Assembly: GCA_945865605.1 (NCBI GenBank) | Contig: CAMBEL010000008.1 | Coordinates: 1-60,684 of the forward strand | Reading direction: 5' to 3' | DNA: 60,684 nucleotides | Origin: Bifidobacterium breve | GTDB taxonomy: Bacteria > Actinomycetota > Acidimicrobiia > IMCC26256 > JAENVU01 | In this document: in pieces, positions 29,298 to 37,859 of the stretch | Position numbering within the stretch: position 1 is the first letter of the stretch | Layout of the letters: each line of letters starts with the position of its first letter | Notes under the pieces: generated by a model | What the model saw: the letters and a program-made list of their open reading frames with translations, nothing else | Databases searched by the model: none | Told to the model about the DNA's origin: nothing | Position numbers and translations under genes: made by a program

Positions 29298-29876
29298 ATG
29301 AACTCAACTCGTGGACCACGGCTCGTCCTGATTGGTAAGCAGGGAGCAGGAAAGGGAACTCAAGCTAAGCGCATTGCTGAGCGCTTCCAGATGCAGCACC
29401 TATCTACGGGTCAGCTTTTCAGAGATTCAGCGGCCGCGTGCATAGAAGCGGGCCTCAAGGCTAAGCAGTTCATGGATCGCGGTGAATTTGTGCCTGACGA
29501 GATTGTTATAGCTGTGGTTGAGGAACGGTTCGCAAACCCGAAGGAAGTAGAACATGGTTTCGTGCTCGACGGGTTCCCCCGTACGGAAACGCAAGCCGTG
29601 GAACTAGATCGAATTCTGGGCTCCAGAACATTAGATCTGGTACTGAACATGGAGGTTCCTACCGAGATCGTATTGGCAAGGCTCTCGTCTCGGAAGCGAG
29701 AGGACGATACAGAGGAAGGGATCCGACGACGTCTTGAACTCTATGAAACCGAGACAAAGCCCCTAGTCGACTTCTACGATTGTCTCGGCCTACTTGTGAC
29801 CGTCAACGGTGTAGGTGAAGAAGACGAAATATTTGGCAGGATGCTCGCTGCAATAGAAACGCGATTGACCTACTAG
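29298..29876 (+). CDS. adk: Adenylate kinase
   Basis: Cytosolic ATP + AMP to 2 ADP phosphotransferase. 192 residues; P-loop GKQGAGKGTQAKRIAERF, AMP-binding HLSTGQLFRDSAAA, and the signature GFVLDGFPRTETQAVELD. The LID segment is short (RLSSRKREDDTEEGIRRRL), without the zinc-finger insertion, as is normal for actinobacterial enzymes. ATG at 29298, 4 nt after secY. In almost all relatives map and infA come next. Here the strand switches 18 nt after its stop and a polysaccharide locus begins, with no obvious intrinsic terminator between. Confidence 0.96.
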   Translation: MNSTRGPRLVLIGKQGAGKGTQAKRIAERFQMQHLSTGQLFRDSAAACIEAGLKAKQFMDRGEFVPDEIVIAVVEERFANPKEVEHGFVLDGFPRTETQAVELDRILGSRTLDLVLNMEVPTEIVLARLSSRKREDDTEEGIRRRLELYETETKPLVDFYDCLGLLVTVNGVGEEDEIFGRMLAAIETRLTY

Positions 29877-29894
29877 CAGTTCTATCTAGCTGAG

Positions 29895-31811
29895 TTACAA
29901 AGCCGCGCGGCGTTCAGATGTTTCGATAGCAGCGAGGTCCACGGTCAACGATGGATCATCGATCGCGGCGGGTCCACTATTCCGAGCATCGATAGAAGCA
30001 ACAAGGCTCCGAAGGATCTCCATCACTTCTTCACGCGGCCCGGTTGGGTCTAGGTTCCGAACGTGGAGTGGGTTCAGGTTTGGAACCTCAACCGACTGGA
30101 TGAGGTTGTGTTCGCTAACCCTCGGTGTCTCGTTGGCGCAAAAGAGATCTTCGTGCAGTTTCTCTCCTGGGCGTAGACCGGTGAACTCAATCGCGACTTG
30201 CGGAGTACGTGATGCTGCCAACTGTCGCGCGACATCGTAAATGCGAACGGGGTCACCCATTTCAAGCACAAGAGACTGCCCATCGTCCCCGATTGCTCCA
30301 GCCTGTATAACTAGTTGTACTGCTTCCTCGATCGTCATGAAGTAGCGCGTGACATCGGGGTGAGTAACAGTTATCGGTCCACCGTTATCGAGTTGCGAGC
30401 GGAACGAAGTCAGCACTGATCCTCGGCTACCGAGGACGTTCCCGAATCGAACGCTGAGATATCTTCCGTCTTGGGTCGCACCAAAGTAAGACGTAAGGGC
30501 TTCCGCCACGCGCTTTGAATACCCGAGAGCGCTACACGCATTCGCAGCCTTGTCTGTAGAGATGTTGACGAAGTGCGAAACATTGGCGGCTGCGGCGGCG
30601 TCTAGAACCGACAATGTCCCCCAGATATTCGACTTGAGAGCTTCGGCCGGGTGTGCTTGGAGGAGCGGGAGATGCTTGAGTGCTGCTGCGTGGAATATGA
30701 CATCGGGCGCGATCTCGGCGAACAGCCTCGCCACACGGTTACGATCTCGGATATCGAGCAGGACCAGCGAGTCCGAATCGAGTAGCGCGCGACCCTCCAG
30801 GGAAAGCTGCACGGCATGGAGGCCCGATTCATCGCGGTCGACCATGATGAGTCGACCGGGCTGGAAAACTGAAAGTTGTCGACAAAGTTCGGATCCGATC
30901 GACCCTCCTGCTCCGGTAACGACAACGGTTCGGCCGCGAACGTACTCAGAGACATCATCAAGGTTCGTGACTACCTTGTGGCGCCCCAGAAGGTCAGCTT
31001 CAGTCGGAGATCGGAGATCGGAGACTGCGATGTCGTTGCCAAACAATTCGCGCCCCGATGGAACCAAGCGAATTTCGAGCCCAGCACTCAAGGCGAGATT
31101 GGATATTTCACGAATCAGCGAGCTGTCTGCGTTCGGTACGGCGATCACTAGCGCCTTAGCCCCATGCAGCGATGCAATTGCAGCAATGTCTACGCGCGTT
31201 CCCACGACGCGTATCCCGTGGATTGTCAGATTGCGCTTATCGGGGTCGTCATCGAGTAGCGCAACTGGTGTGTATTGACTTCCGCTGTCGAAAAGCATCG
31301 CTCGAATGATGCGTTGCCCACCGTCGCCTGCCCCGAACACAATCGCATAGTCACGCCTCGATGTCGCCTCTCGCCGCTTGCGTTCAAGGAGTTCGCGTGT
31401 CATGTACCGCGACCCACCCATGCAAACAAACGCAATGATCCCGGCACCGATGACAGCACTTATCGGCGCGGGGTAATCACCTGGGAACACTTGGTCGATT
31501 AGAACCAGCGCGATGGTGGCCAAAAGGGTCGTGCGTCCGACGGCAGCTACTTCTTCGAATGAACCGTTAACCCACCAGCCTCTATATAGACCCGTCCACC
31601 ACCCGATGGCAGTCTGAACGACGATCGCGAATGGGACAAGGAGTCCTACCGAGAACTCACCTAGGCGAGCTACGTTGAGGTCGAGACGGAGCAGGCTCGC
31701 GAGGTAGAGGCCAAAGGTCCAAGCCAAGGCATCCATAGCGACGCGCAAAACGCGCTTCAACACAACGGCAGCGTGCGGAGTAACTAGCACGGAATTAGGG
31801 AGTACCGTCAT
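29895..31811 (-). CDS. WbpM/CapD-type nucleotide-sugar 4,6-dehydratase
   Basis: Membrane-bound polysaccharide biosynthesis protein of 638 residues, predicted to convert UDP-GlcNAc to the UDP-4-keto-6-deoxy sugar. Four N-terminal membrane spans are followed by a CoA-binding-like Rossmann domain (AIVFGAGDGGQRIIRAML) and the catalytic short-chain-dehydrogenase domain. The latter has the NAD loop VVVTGAGGSIGSELCRQ, HAAALKHLPLLQAHP and NISTDKAANACSALGYSK. Most family members have Met-x3-Lys at the active site (MGxTK); here the Met position is Leu (LGYSK), so the mechanism may differ. C-terminal motif: GLRPGEKLHEDLF. It lies alone on the minus strand, convergent with adk. Confidence 0.88.
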   Translation of the reverse strand: MTVLPNSVLVTPHAAVVLKRVLRVAMDALAWTFGLYLASLLRLDLNVARLGEFSVGLLVPFAIVVQTAIGWWTGLYRGWWVNGSFEEVAAVGRTTLLATIALVLIDQVFPGDYPAPISAVIGAGIIAFVCMGGSRYMTRELLERKRREATSRRDYAIVFGAGDGGQRIIRAMLFDSGSQYTPVALLDDDPDKRNLTIHGIRVVGTRVDIAAIASLHGAKALVIAVPNADSSLIREISNLALSAGLEIRLVPSGRELFGNDIAVSDLRSPTEADLLGRHKVVTNLDDVSEYVRGRTVVVTGAGGSIGSELCRQLSVFQPGRLIMVDRDESGLHAVQLSLEGRALLDSDSLVLLDIRDRNRVARLFAEIAPDVIFHAAALKHLPLLQAHPAEALKSNIWGTLSVLDAAAAANVSHFVNISTDKAANACSALGYSKRVAEALTSYFGATQDGRYLSVRFGNVLGSRGSVLTSFRSQLDNGGPITVTHPDVTRYFMTIEEAVQLVIQAGAIGDDGQSLVLEMGDPVRIYDVARQLAASRTPQVAIEFTGLRPGEKLHEDLFCANETPRVSEHNLIQSVEVPNLNPLHVRNLDPTGPREEVMEILRSLVASIDARNSGPAAIDDPSLTVDLAAIETSERRAAL

Positions 31812-32015
31812 AAGCGAACCACCCTGGCACTACTGCATGTCTTGTAGCTGTACGATCCCACAACCCGCAACTTGGCCCCCAAACCGAGCGGTCGAATCCC
31901 TATTTTGCACATGGCATCGGTCACACCGCAAGGGGCAATATCACCTACAGCGGTTGTACTACCCCGTTACGCAGTAATAGTTAGAGAAGCCAACCTTTAT
32001 TAGGCCCTGAGACCC
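31812..32015. other. Divergent intergenic region
   Basis: 204 nt between the dehydratase gene (minus) and the membrane protein gene (plus). It must hold promoters for both, but I find no pair of good -35/-10 hexamers and no clear operator. Confidence 0.3.
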
Positions 32016-33125
32016 ATGGAACCCTTCCTCACCCTGTTCGACTTTCCACAGTTCCAGGCGGGTCTTCGCGTGGGATTTGTGGCGGCAGTATTAGTTGCAT
32101 TCGCAGGCTTATTGGTGCGAAACGGCCGCCGGGCACGCAGGCGCCCGCCGCTCGGGATAGCAGGCTCAGCCATGGTGGTCGCTTGTCTCGTGGTTTTGGG
32201 CGGATCATGGGGCTCCGATGAGATAGTTGGTTTGCCTACGGGCCTCCTGCAGGGCTTGGCGCTGCTCATAGTGGGAGGAGAAATCGCCAGCCGGACCAAG
32301 TGGCCCCTTGGTGCTGGCCTGGTCTTGGCGGTTCCGGGTGCATGGATGCTCGCCGATTCCTATTCATTTCCAGGTCCAGGATGGTCGCGGTGGCTCGTCT
32401 TCGGTGTTGCGATTTTGGGTTCGCCGATGGCTGCGGATCTCGATCGCCGACTCGCTCGCTTGGGACTCGGTCCAGTCTTGTTCGCGCTTTCGGCATTCGG
32501 TCTCTACACCACGGTTCCCGACACCGAGTTATCTCGCGCGATTTTGGGCGTCGCCCTTCCTATGGCTGTCGTCGGTTGGCCGCTACGGCTCGCCCGGCTC
32601 GGCGCTGGCGGTGCAGCAGCCGCCGTCGGACTTCTCGTCTGGGTGGCAGCGATAGATGGATATGGGAGGCCGGGGTCGATGATCGGGGCTGCCGGAGCAA
32701 TCGCGTTGTTGCTGACCGAACCAATCGGGCGCCGTTTTCGTCGACGAACGATTGTCGGACTTGCGCGCGTGACATCGATAGGGTCATTCGAGATTGCAGT
32801 GGTAGTTGCACAGTTCACGCTCGTCTTTTATGCGTCACGGGTTGCTGGGTTTGCTGAAAATGCGTTACCAGCCCTTTTCATCCTGATACCAGCGATCGCT
32901 GCGTCGATCGCTGTGGGCGTGTGGTTCGGAATCTCGTCGCGGCTACGGCCTGGCCACCAACCTCGGAGGAGCAGTAAAGCAACTCCGGGGTCCCCTCCTC
33001 CCGGAACTCCACTTGCTCCTACTCCTAAAGCGCGTGAAACCTCCCCGCACCCGTCGCGCCGCCGTCGGCGCCCTCGTTCATCGCGGCCATCAAACCCTGG
33101 GTTGATGCCCCCGCACCCGAACTAG
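32016..33125 (+). CDS. Multi-pass membrane protein of unknown function with a basic proline-rich tail
   Basis: 369 residues that I cannot place in a family. About nine hydrophobic spans cover residues 15-310 (for example GLRVGFVAAVLVAFAGLLV and NALPALFILIPAIAASIAVG), with short loops. The last 60 residues form a cytoplasmic-looking tail rich in Pro, Ser and Arg, including an SRRRRRPRSSRPS stretch. No catalytic motif is evident. ATG at 32016 follows GGCCCTGAGACC, a weak ribosome binding site. It is the only plus-strand gene in the left part of the locus, between two minus-strand blocks, and converges with the aminotransferase gene 32 nt away. A role in glycan export or anchoring is possible but unsupported. 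Confidence 0.6.
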   Translation: MEPFLTLFDFPQFQAGLRVGFVAAVLVAFAGLLVRNGRRARRRPPLGIAGSAMVVACLVVLGGSWGSDEIVGLPTGLLQGLALLIVGGEIASRTKWPLGAGLVLAVPGAWMLADSYSFPGPGWSRWLVFGVAILGSPMAADLDRRLARLGLGPVLFALSAFGLYTTVPDTELSRAILGVALPMAVVGWPLRLARLGAGGAAAAVGLLVWVAAIDGYGRPGSMIGAAGAIALLLTEPIGRRFRRRTIVGLARVTSIGSFEIAVVVAQFTLVFYASRVAGFAENALPALFILIPAIAASIAVGVWFGISSRLRPGHQPRRSSKATPGSPPPGTPLAPTPKARETSPHPSRRRRRPRSSRPSNPGLMPPHPN

Positions 33126-33157
33126 CCAACAGCCCGGATCCAACAGCCCGGCCTTGC

Positions 33158-34321
33158 TTAGCTCAAAGAGTCGGTGAGTTGGTCGGCATGCTCATGCATC
33201 GAAACGATCACATTGCTGATGCGATCAATCACGTTGTCATTCAGGTCGCGGTAGAGCGGCAGGCTTACAACACGCGACGACACTTCGTCGGTGATCGGTA
33301 GATCTACAGGAGGGTGGTTGTGTGAATGTTGTTTATGGACAGGTGGGTCGAAGTAGTTCCTCGTATCAATTCCGTCCGCCCTCAACGCCCGCACTAGAGC
33401 GTCACGGTTGATGCCAAAGGTGCTCGGGTTTACTGAGATCGTGAAGTCTTTCCAAGTATGCGTGTCAAAGGGATCGACTGCTTGCGTTGCTATTCCGGGC
33501 ACATCGGAAAGATTCGCGATGTAGCGATTGGCGAGGGATCGACGCTTCTCTAAGTGTTCATCGATAGCGTCGAGAGAACAAAGGGCGACTGCAGCATGAA
33601 GTTCTGACAACCGCGCGTTCAATCCGACGAATCGAGTGTTGTAGTTCCCAGGGTTGCCATAGTCACGGCCAAGACGAACTTCCTCGGCTATTTCCGCTCG
33701 ATTGGTTGCAACTAGCCCGCCTTCGCCCGCTACAAGAGGTTTGGTTGGGCTCATACTGAATACCTCTACATCTCCGAACGTTCCGATGGCCCTGCCGTCG
33801 TGTGTAGCGCCGAACCCGTGTGCAGCGTCGAAGATCAGCGGGACGTTCGCTCTGGCAGCAAGGCGCTCGGTTTCTAACGGGCTGCACGGAGCGCCAAACA
33901 CGTGTGTAGCCATGATCGCCCCGATTCCCTCAGTGCGAGTAGATGCGTCTTCCAGGTCTAGCTGGAAGGTTGCGCGGTCACACTCTGCGAATCGGGTATC
34001 GATCCCATTCCAAGATATCGCATGTGCCGATGCGGAGAACGTGAAACTAGGCAGTAACACAGGCCCTTTCGGAGCGAGAGCATGAATACCGAGCATCAAG
34101 CCCGATGTGCAATTCGCAACGGCAACAACGTGGTCTACGCCCAAACGGTTTGCGACAGACTCCTCCAACTCGCGCACCAAGGGACCAGTGGTAAGCGTCC
34201 CTGCGTCGTAACTAGGTGCAAGTCGTGCGAAAACTTTGTCCAATGGGGGAGCAGCGGGCCGCGCAAATGGGAGTGGATCGGAGAAGGCTTGAGGGCCGCC
34301 GAGTAGTGCGGGCAGAGTCAC
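33158..34321 (-). CDS. DegT/DnrJ/EryC1-type sugar aminotransferase
   Basis: PLP-dependent aminotransferase acting on a nucleotide-linked keto-sugar, 387 residues. The substrate loop TTGPLVRELEESVANRLG, PLP-site GVDHVVAVANCTSGLMLGIH and IFDAAHGFGATHDGR are typical. The Schiff-base lysine is in FSMSPTKPLVAGEGGLV. The C-terminal half ends in PLPITDEVSSRVVSLPLYRD with the usual substrate arginine region. GTG at 34321 overlaps the stop of the WecA-like gene by 4 nt (GTGA) and follows GAAGGGAAC. The much longer open frame upstream lies inside that gene and is discarded. With the dehydratase it could make a UDP-4-amino-4,6-dideoxy sugar. Confidence 0.9.
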   Translation of the reverse strand: MTLPALLGGPQAFSDPLPFARPAAPPLDKVFARLAPSYDAGTLTTGPLVRELEESVANRLGVDHVVAVANCTSGLMLGIHALAPKGPVLLPSFTFSASAHAISWNGIDTRFAECDRATFQLDLEDASTRTEGIGAIMATHVFGAPCSPLETERLAARANVPLIFDAAHGFGATHDGRAIGTFGDVEVFSMSPTKPLVAGEGGLVATNRAEIAEEVRLGRDYGNPGNYNTRFVGLNARLSELHAAVALCSLDAIDEHLEKRRSLANRYIANLSDVPGIATQAVDPFDTHTWKDFTISVNPSTFGINRDALVRALRADGIDTRNYFDPPVHKQHSHNHPPVDLPITDEVSSRVVSLPLYRDLNDNVIDRISNVIVSMHEHADQLTDSLS

Positions 34322-35262
34322 GAGGTTCCCTTCATAGATAAGAAGCCGCAGAGTAGAGCCGCCGTAAACACGCTGCCAACACCGACAACGGTCACAGCTA
34401 ACGCAGATAGAGGACTTAGTTGAGCGCCGAACACGCCAGCCGCGCTCAAGGGTACCTGTGCGGCGACGCAGAGCAGCGTAGAGATCGATACCGTATGGCC
34501 CTGGTCGATGAGTTGATCGTAGATGTGGCTGCGATCGCCGATGAAAAGTCGTTCGTGAAGCCGAAGACGTCGGAGGATCGCGATCGCAGTATCTGCCAAT
34601 GGAAGTCCGACCAGAAGCGGAACCGCAATCCAAAGTGAGACCGCATTGGCTTCTGGGCGAGTAAGGACGGGGAGCATTGCGAGCGATGCTCCGAGCAGGT
34701 AGGCGCCACCGTCACCGAGGTAAATACGAGCGGGGAAGCGGTTGTAAATGAGAAAGCCGCCGAGTGCTCCGGCAATCGCCAGTCCGATTGGGGTCGCATC
34801 GCCGCCGAGGGTAGCGAATCCGACCGCGGCCACGATCCCAAACCCGGAAGCGAGCCCGTCCTGACCGTCTAGAAGATTGACGGCATTTAGCAGGACGACT
34901 ACCAAGACCCCCGTGGCGATACGGACCAAGGCGGGGCCTGGTGCGCAAGCAAATGCTACGGCACCGATTGCTAGCTCAAATAGAAGACGTAGCCGAGGTT
35001 CTATTGGCCGCCTGTCGTCCCATATGCCAAGCGCCAGCGCGAGCACCATAGGAACGAGCACCAGCGGGCGCCCCGCTATGAGGGGTCCCACGATGAGGCC
35101 GCAAAATACTGCGACTCCGCCGAGGTAGGCGATGGGTGTGTCATGTGTTTTTAGCAGTCCTGGCTTGTCGACGATGTCGAGTCGGCGCGCGATACGAATG
35201 ACCAGCGGCGTCGCTGCTGCGGCAACAAGCACCGAAACCGCGAGTACTAGGGCGCTGTCCAT
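34318..35262 (-). CDS. WecA/MraY-type polyprenyl-phosphate glycosyl-1-phosphate transferase
   Basis: Integral membrane enzyme that loads the first sugar-1-phosphate onto undecaprenyl phosphate. 314 residues, about nine spans. Diagnostic motifs are KTHDTPIAYLGGVAVFCG, LNAVNLLDGQDGLASG (the DGxDGLA motif), ARIYLGDGGAYLLGASLAM and IGDRSHIYDQLIDQG. In the last, the HxH motif of WecA proteins is reduced to a single His. ATG at 35262 (MDSALVLAVS) is preceded by AGAGG at good distance and overlaps the upstream GNAT gene by 16 nt. It is followed by the aminotransferase with a 4-nt overlap. Confidence 0.88.
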   Translation of the reverse strand: MDSALVLAVSVLVAAAATPLVIRIARRLDIVDKPGLLKTHDTPIAYLGGVAVFCGLIVGPLIAGRPLVLVPMVLALALGIWDDRRPIEPRLRLLFELAIGAVAFACAPGPALVRIATGVLVVVLLNAVNLLDGQDGLASGFGIVAAVGFATLGGDATPIGLAIAGALGGFLIYNRFPARIYLGDGGAYLLGASLAMLPVLTRPEANAVSLWIAVPLLVGLPLADTAIAILRRLRLHERLFIGDRSHIYDQLIDQGHTVSISTLLCVAAQVPLSAAGVFGAQLSPLSALAVTVVGVGSVFTAALLCGFLSMKGTS

Positions 35263-35828
35263 ACCAAGACCTCTGAGGTAGCTCCAGCGTGTACTGCTAA
35301 GTGCGCGCATGTCGTGAACCCGCAGGCGCGATAAAGGGCTAGCGCAGCGGCATTATCTGCTCCTGTCACGACCTTGATGTCGTTGGCGCCGAGCAGTTCT
35401 AGACGCGTTGTGGCTTCGCTAACAAGAGCGCGGCCGACCCCCTGACCCTGGGCGACCGTTGTTACGGCTACAGCGAGGATCTCGGCACTCGGTAACTCTG
35501 CGTCGCCACTTGGATAACGCAGTGTTTCGATCACGCGCGGGAGTGAACGCATAAGTTTCGGGGCAGCTCGTAGGCCAGCGATGATCCCGTCATGAATGAG
35601 GAAGCGTCGGTATAGAGCGCCTATTTCTCTTGCTCCGGCAGCGAAGCCCAAAAGTAAATCTTCTTCGGCGGCGACGAGAGCGAATGTATCCGGCCCCTTC
35701 AAGATGCGGCGATAAAGCCGCTCTAAGAATGGTTGTCCAAGTGTGGGTAGGAATCCTTCCGATATTTGTTCCGCGTGCAGTTTTGCAATCGTTGCAACAT
35801 CTGCATGGTTGGCATCCCGGACGATCAC
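35247..35828 (-). CDS. GNAT acetyltransferase, probably acting on an amino sugar
   Basis: 193-residue acetyl-CoA-dependent N-acyltransferase. N-terminal beta strand and helix: MIVRDANHADVATIAKLHAE; the CoA loop is VAQGQGVGRALVSEATTRL (Q-x-x-G-x-G/A), followed by NDIKVVTGADNAAALALYRA and CGFTT, the typical C-terminal half. It starts with GTG at 35828, overlapping the glycosyltransferase stop by 4 nt. It lies between a glycosyltransferase and the WecA-like and aminotransferase genes. A role in N-acetylating the amino sugar made by the neighbouring aminotransferase is therefore likely, as the GNAT enzyme PseH does in the pseudaminic acid pathway. Confidence 0.8.
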   Translation of the reverse strand: MIVRDANHADVATIAKLHAEQISEGFLPTLGQPFLERLYRRILKGPDTFALVAAEEDLLLGFAAGAREIGALYRRFLIHDGIIAGLRAAPKLMRSLPRVIETLRYPSGDAELPSAEILAVAVTTVAQGQGVGRALVSEATTRLELLGANDIKVVTGADNAAALALYRACGFTTCAHLAVHAGATSEVLVWTAP

Positions 35829-36991
35829 TCCTGCACCCCGATTCCATGCTGAGTCAGTAGGCGCGTATAGGTGTTCAGTGTTATGTCAATCACCGATTGT
35901 TGATTGAAGTGCGTGCGGGCCTTCACCGACGCGGCTCGAGACATTTCTTCGCGAAGCGCAGCGTCCGTGGCAACACGGCTGATTGCGTCTGCCAACGCGA
36001 TGTGATTGGACACGGGAACCAGCAGTCCGTTCTGACCCTCATCGACGATCTCACGGCATCCTCGGATGTCTGTAGCGATGACAGGGAGTCCCATTGCCGA
36101 AGCCTCCATCGCAGACCTTGGAAACCCCTCGCGGTGTGACGCGAGAACGTAAATGTCCATGGCTGAGTACCAACGTTCTACGTCGTCCCTCATGCCAAGG
36201 AACTGGATGTCTCCATGGCGTTGTGCTTCGGCGGTATCCAACTCGGTGATCTGGTCTCCCTTTTCGATGTCGAAACCACCTATGACCACAAAATGGATGC
36301 GCGGCGAATGCGTTTTTAATTTGGCGGCTGCCGCAAATACTTCGCGATAGCCCTTCTCCCAAACGAGCCTCCCGACGAGACCACAAACAATGTCGTCGGG
36401 GCCGATACCTAGTTCGGCCCTCGCGGCGCCGCGCGCTTCGGGCAATGCGGCACATGGATCGAAACGTTCGAGGTCGATGCCATTTCCCAATAGTTGGATC
36501 TTTGATTTGGGGATACCGATGCGCCGAAGTGTTGCTACATCCTCAGGATTCTGAACCAGTTCCGCGTCCGAGCACATCGAAGCGGTTCGTTCGAGTGAAT
36601 AAACGACGGCACGCTTGGACCACGGGTCACTTGGAAGCGCGTAGAGACCATGCACGGTGTTGACAACAATTGGGACGCGCGCCGCCCGCGCCGCCAAGCG
36701 GCCGTAAACACCGGGCTTGGGATTGTGGGTATGCACGATGTCGGGGCGTAGCGCACGGAAGCATTTATAAAGTTCGGTCATCGCGGCGATGTCGCGATGG
36801 GGAGCCATTGAACGCGTCGCATGTTTTAGCGGGTGGTGACGGATACCACGAGCTTCAAGTCCTTCAACGAATGGACCGGGAGCGGAAGCACCGATTACTT
36901 CGTAGCCCTGTGCTGCGAAATAATCGAGTTGCGGACCTAGAAGTAATTCCAGGCTGATGTCAGTCGTAGTTACGTGTACAAGGCGAACCAT
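35825..36991 (-). CDS. GT4-family glycosyltransferase
   Basis: GT-B fold retaining glycosyltransferase, 388 residues, cytosolic or peripheral. N-terminal domain: VHVTTTDISLELLLGPQLDY and DIVHTHNPKPGVYGRLAARA. C-terminal donor-binding domain: VGRLVWEKGYREVFAAAAKL and the E-x7-E motif in REGFPRSAMEASAMGLPVIA, then CREIVDEGQNGLLVPV. ATG at 36991 shares a base with the stop of the deacetylase gene. Similarity of the N-terminus to enzymes that add the second sugar of undecaprenyl-linked repeats is suggestive only. Confidence 0.9.
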   Translation of the reverse strand: MVRLVHVTTTDISLELLLGPQLDYFAAQGYEVIGASAPGPFVEGLEARGIRHHPLKHATRSMAPHRDIAAMTELYKCFRALRPDIVHTHNPKPGVYGRLAARAARVPIVVNTVHGLYALPSDPWSKRAVVYSLERTASMCSDAELVQNPEDVATLRRIGIPKSKIQLLGNGIDLERFDPCAALPEARGAARAELGIGPDDIVCGLVGRLVWEKGYREVFAAAAKLKTHSPRIHFVVIGGFDIEKGDQITELDTAEAQRHGDIQFLGMRDDVERWYSAMDIYVLASHREGFPRSAMEASAMGLPVIATDIRGCREIVDEGQNGLLVPVSNHIALADAISRVATDAALREEMSRAASVKARTHFNQQSVIDITLNTYTRLLTQHGIGVQE

Positions 36992-37833
36992 CAGGTGATC
37001 ATTCTCCGGTAACGCCAGCGGTTGACTAACTCGCGTACGTCATCTTCGAGTGACATGCCTCCAGCTAGCTTCGACTCAAAGAAATCCATGCCGTCGCTCA
37101 CCTGGATGGGTGACCGAGAGAGACGGTGCACGTCGGTCGCTCCATAGACATTTGGTCGCGTCCCCGCAAGAGCCGCAGATTTATACCGGAGCCGTATAGC
37201 GCGTTCCGCATCTACCGAACCTCTGACTGCTTTTGGATACGCAAAGTGCATCGGTCGGAAGCCGAGCCGGTTCTCGATCAGTTCGTCTGAGCGTGCGATT
37301 TCGTCGGCGACTGCTTCCGGTTGGAGCCGGTCAAAAAGTGCATGTGTATGCGAGTGCGCCCCGACCGTCACAAGACCCGAAGCTCGAGCATCGTCTAGCG
37401 CTGCCCAAGACATGGGCAAGCCATCTTGTGGGAACGAGACCTTGCGTTCCAGAAAATCTGTGGACACATAAAGCGTCGACGGAACGCCATAGTGTTCGAG
37501 TATCGGAAATGCATTGTTGACAAGATCGCTTGTTCCGTCGTCGAAGGTCACTACAACCTGGTTAGCCGCGTCGGGGTTATTGGTATGGAGCGAATCGATC
37601 GCGTCATCGATTGTTACGACGAGGCCGCTAGCGGCGAGGATCGCCATCTGCGCGTCGAACATCGCCGTTGGCATGTCGATATCCAAGCCTGATTTACCAC
37701 CGACGCGGTGGTAAATCAGGACAACGACTCCCTGGGAGCGAGGCCGGATCCGATCGGCTAGTCGAGCCGAGTGCTTTAGTGTCTGCTGGGCCAGCTTGCG
37801 CAACGCCGTCCCTTCGCTTGCCGCATCCTGCAA
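36991..37833 (-). CDS. Polysaccharide deacetylase (CE4/NodB type)
   Basis: Predicted metal-dependent de-N-acetylase, 280 residues. The motifs are VLIYHRVGGKSG, VVTFDDGTSDLVNNAFPILE (catalytic and metal Asp) and TVGAHSHTHALFDRL (metal His-x3-His); the last CE4 motif is weak. No signal peptide is visible, so it may act on a lipid-linked intermediate in the cytosol. The only canonical start is TTG at 37833 (LQDAASEG). The frame is open a further 15 codons upstream without ATG or GTG, reaching the end of the GT2 gene. A perfect 14-bp inverted repeat (37688-37720) lies within the YHRV region. Confidence 0.85.
   Translation of the reverse strand: MQDAASEGTALRKLAQQTLKHSARLADRIRPRSQGVVVLIYHRVGGKSGLDIDMPTAMFDAQMAILAASGLVVTIDDAIDSLHTNNPDAANQVVVTFDDGTSDLVNNAFPILEHYGVPSTLYVSTDFLERKVSFPQDGLPMSWAALDDARASGLVTVGAHSHTHALFDRLQPEAVADEIARSDELIENRLGFRPMHFAYPKAVRGSVDAERAIRLRYKSAALAGTRPNVYGATDVHRLSRSPIQVSDGMDFFESKLAGGMSLEDDVRELVNRWRYRRMIT
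37688..37720. repeat. Perfect 14-bp inverted repeat inside the deacetylase gene
   Basis: CCTGATTTACCACC and GGTGGTAAATCAGG are exact inverse complements separated by the 5-nt loop GACGC. In the mRNA this forms a very stable hairpin within codons for the conserved YHRV motif and the following Gly-Gly-Lys-Ser-Gly. The overlap with conserved codons argues against a recent insertion. Confidence 0.9.
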
Positions 37834-37859
37834 CGCCAGACGAGCGTAGTAGCCAGGGA

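Noticed and set aside
29877-29894. Insertion-site repeats flanking the polysaccharide locus
   Set aside because: I compared the adk end with the infA leader and saw no shared direct or inverted repeat, and no recombinase gene is present.
30550-31278. 242-residue plus-strand frame opposite the dehydratase gene
   Set aside because: Ser/Arg-rich composition typical of an antisense frame in GC-rich DNA; the dehydratase is clearly real on the minus strand.
34322-34633. N-terminal extension of the aminotransferase
   Set aside because: Arg/Ser-rich and lies inside the WecA-like gene; the GTG at 34321 overlapping that stop fits the family N-terminus and has a ribosome binding site.
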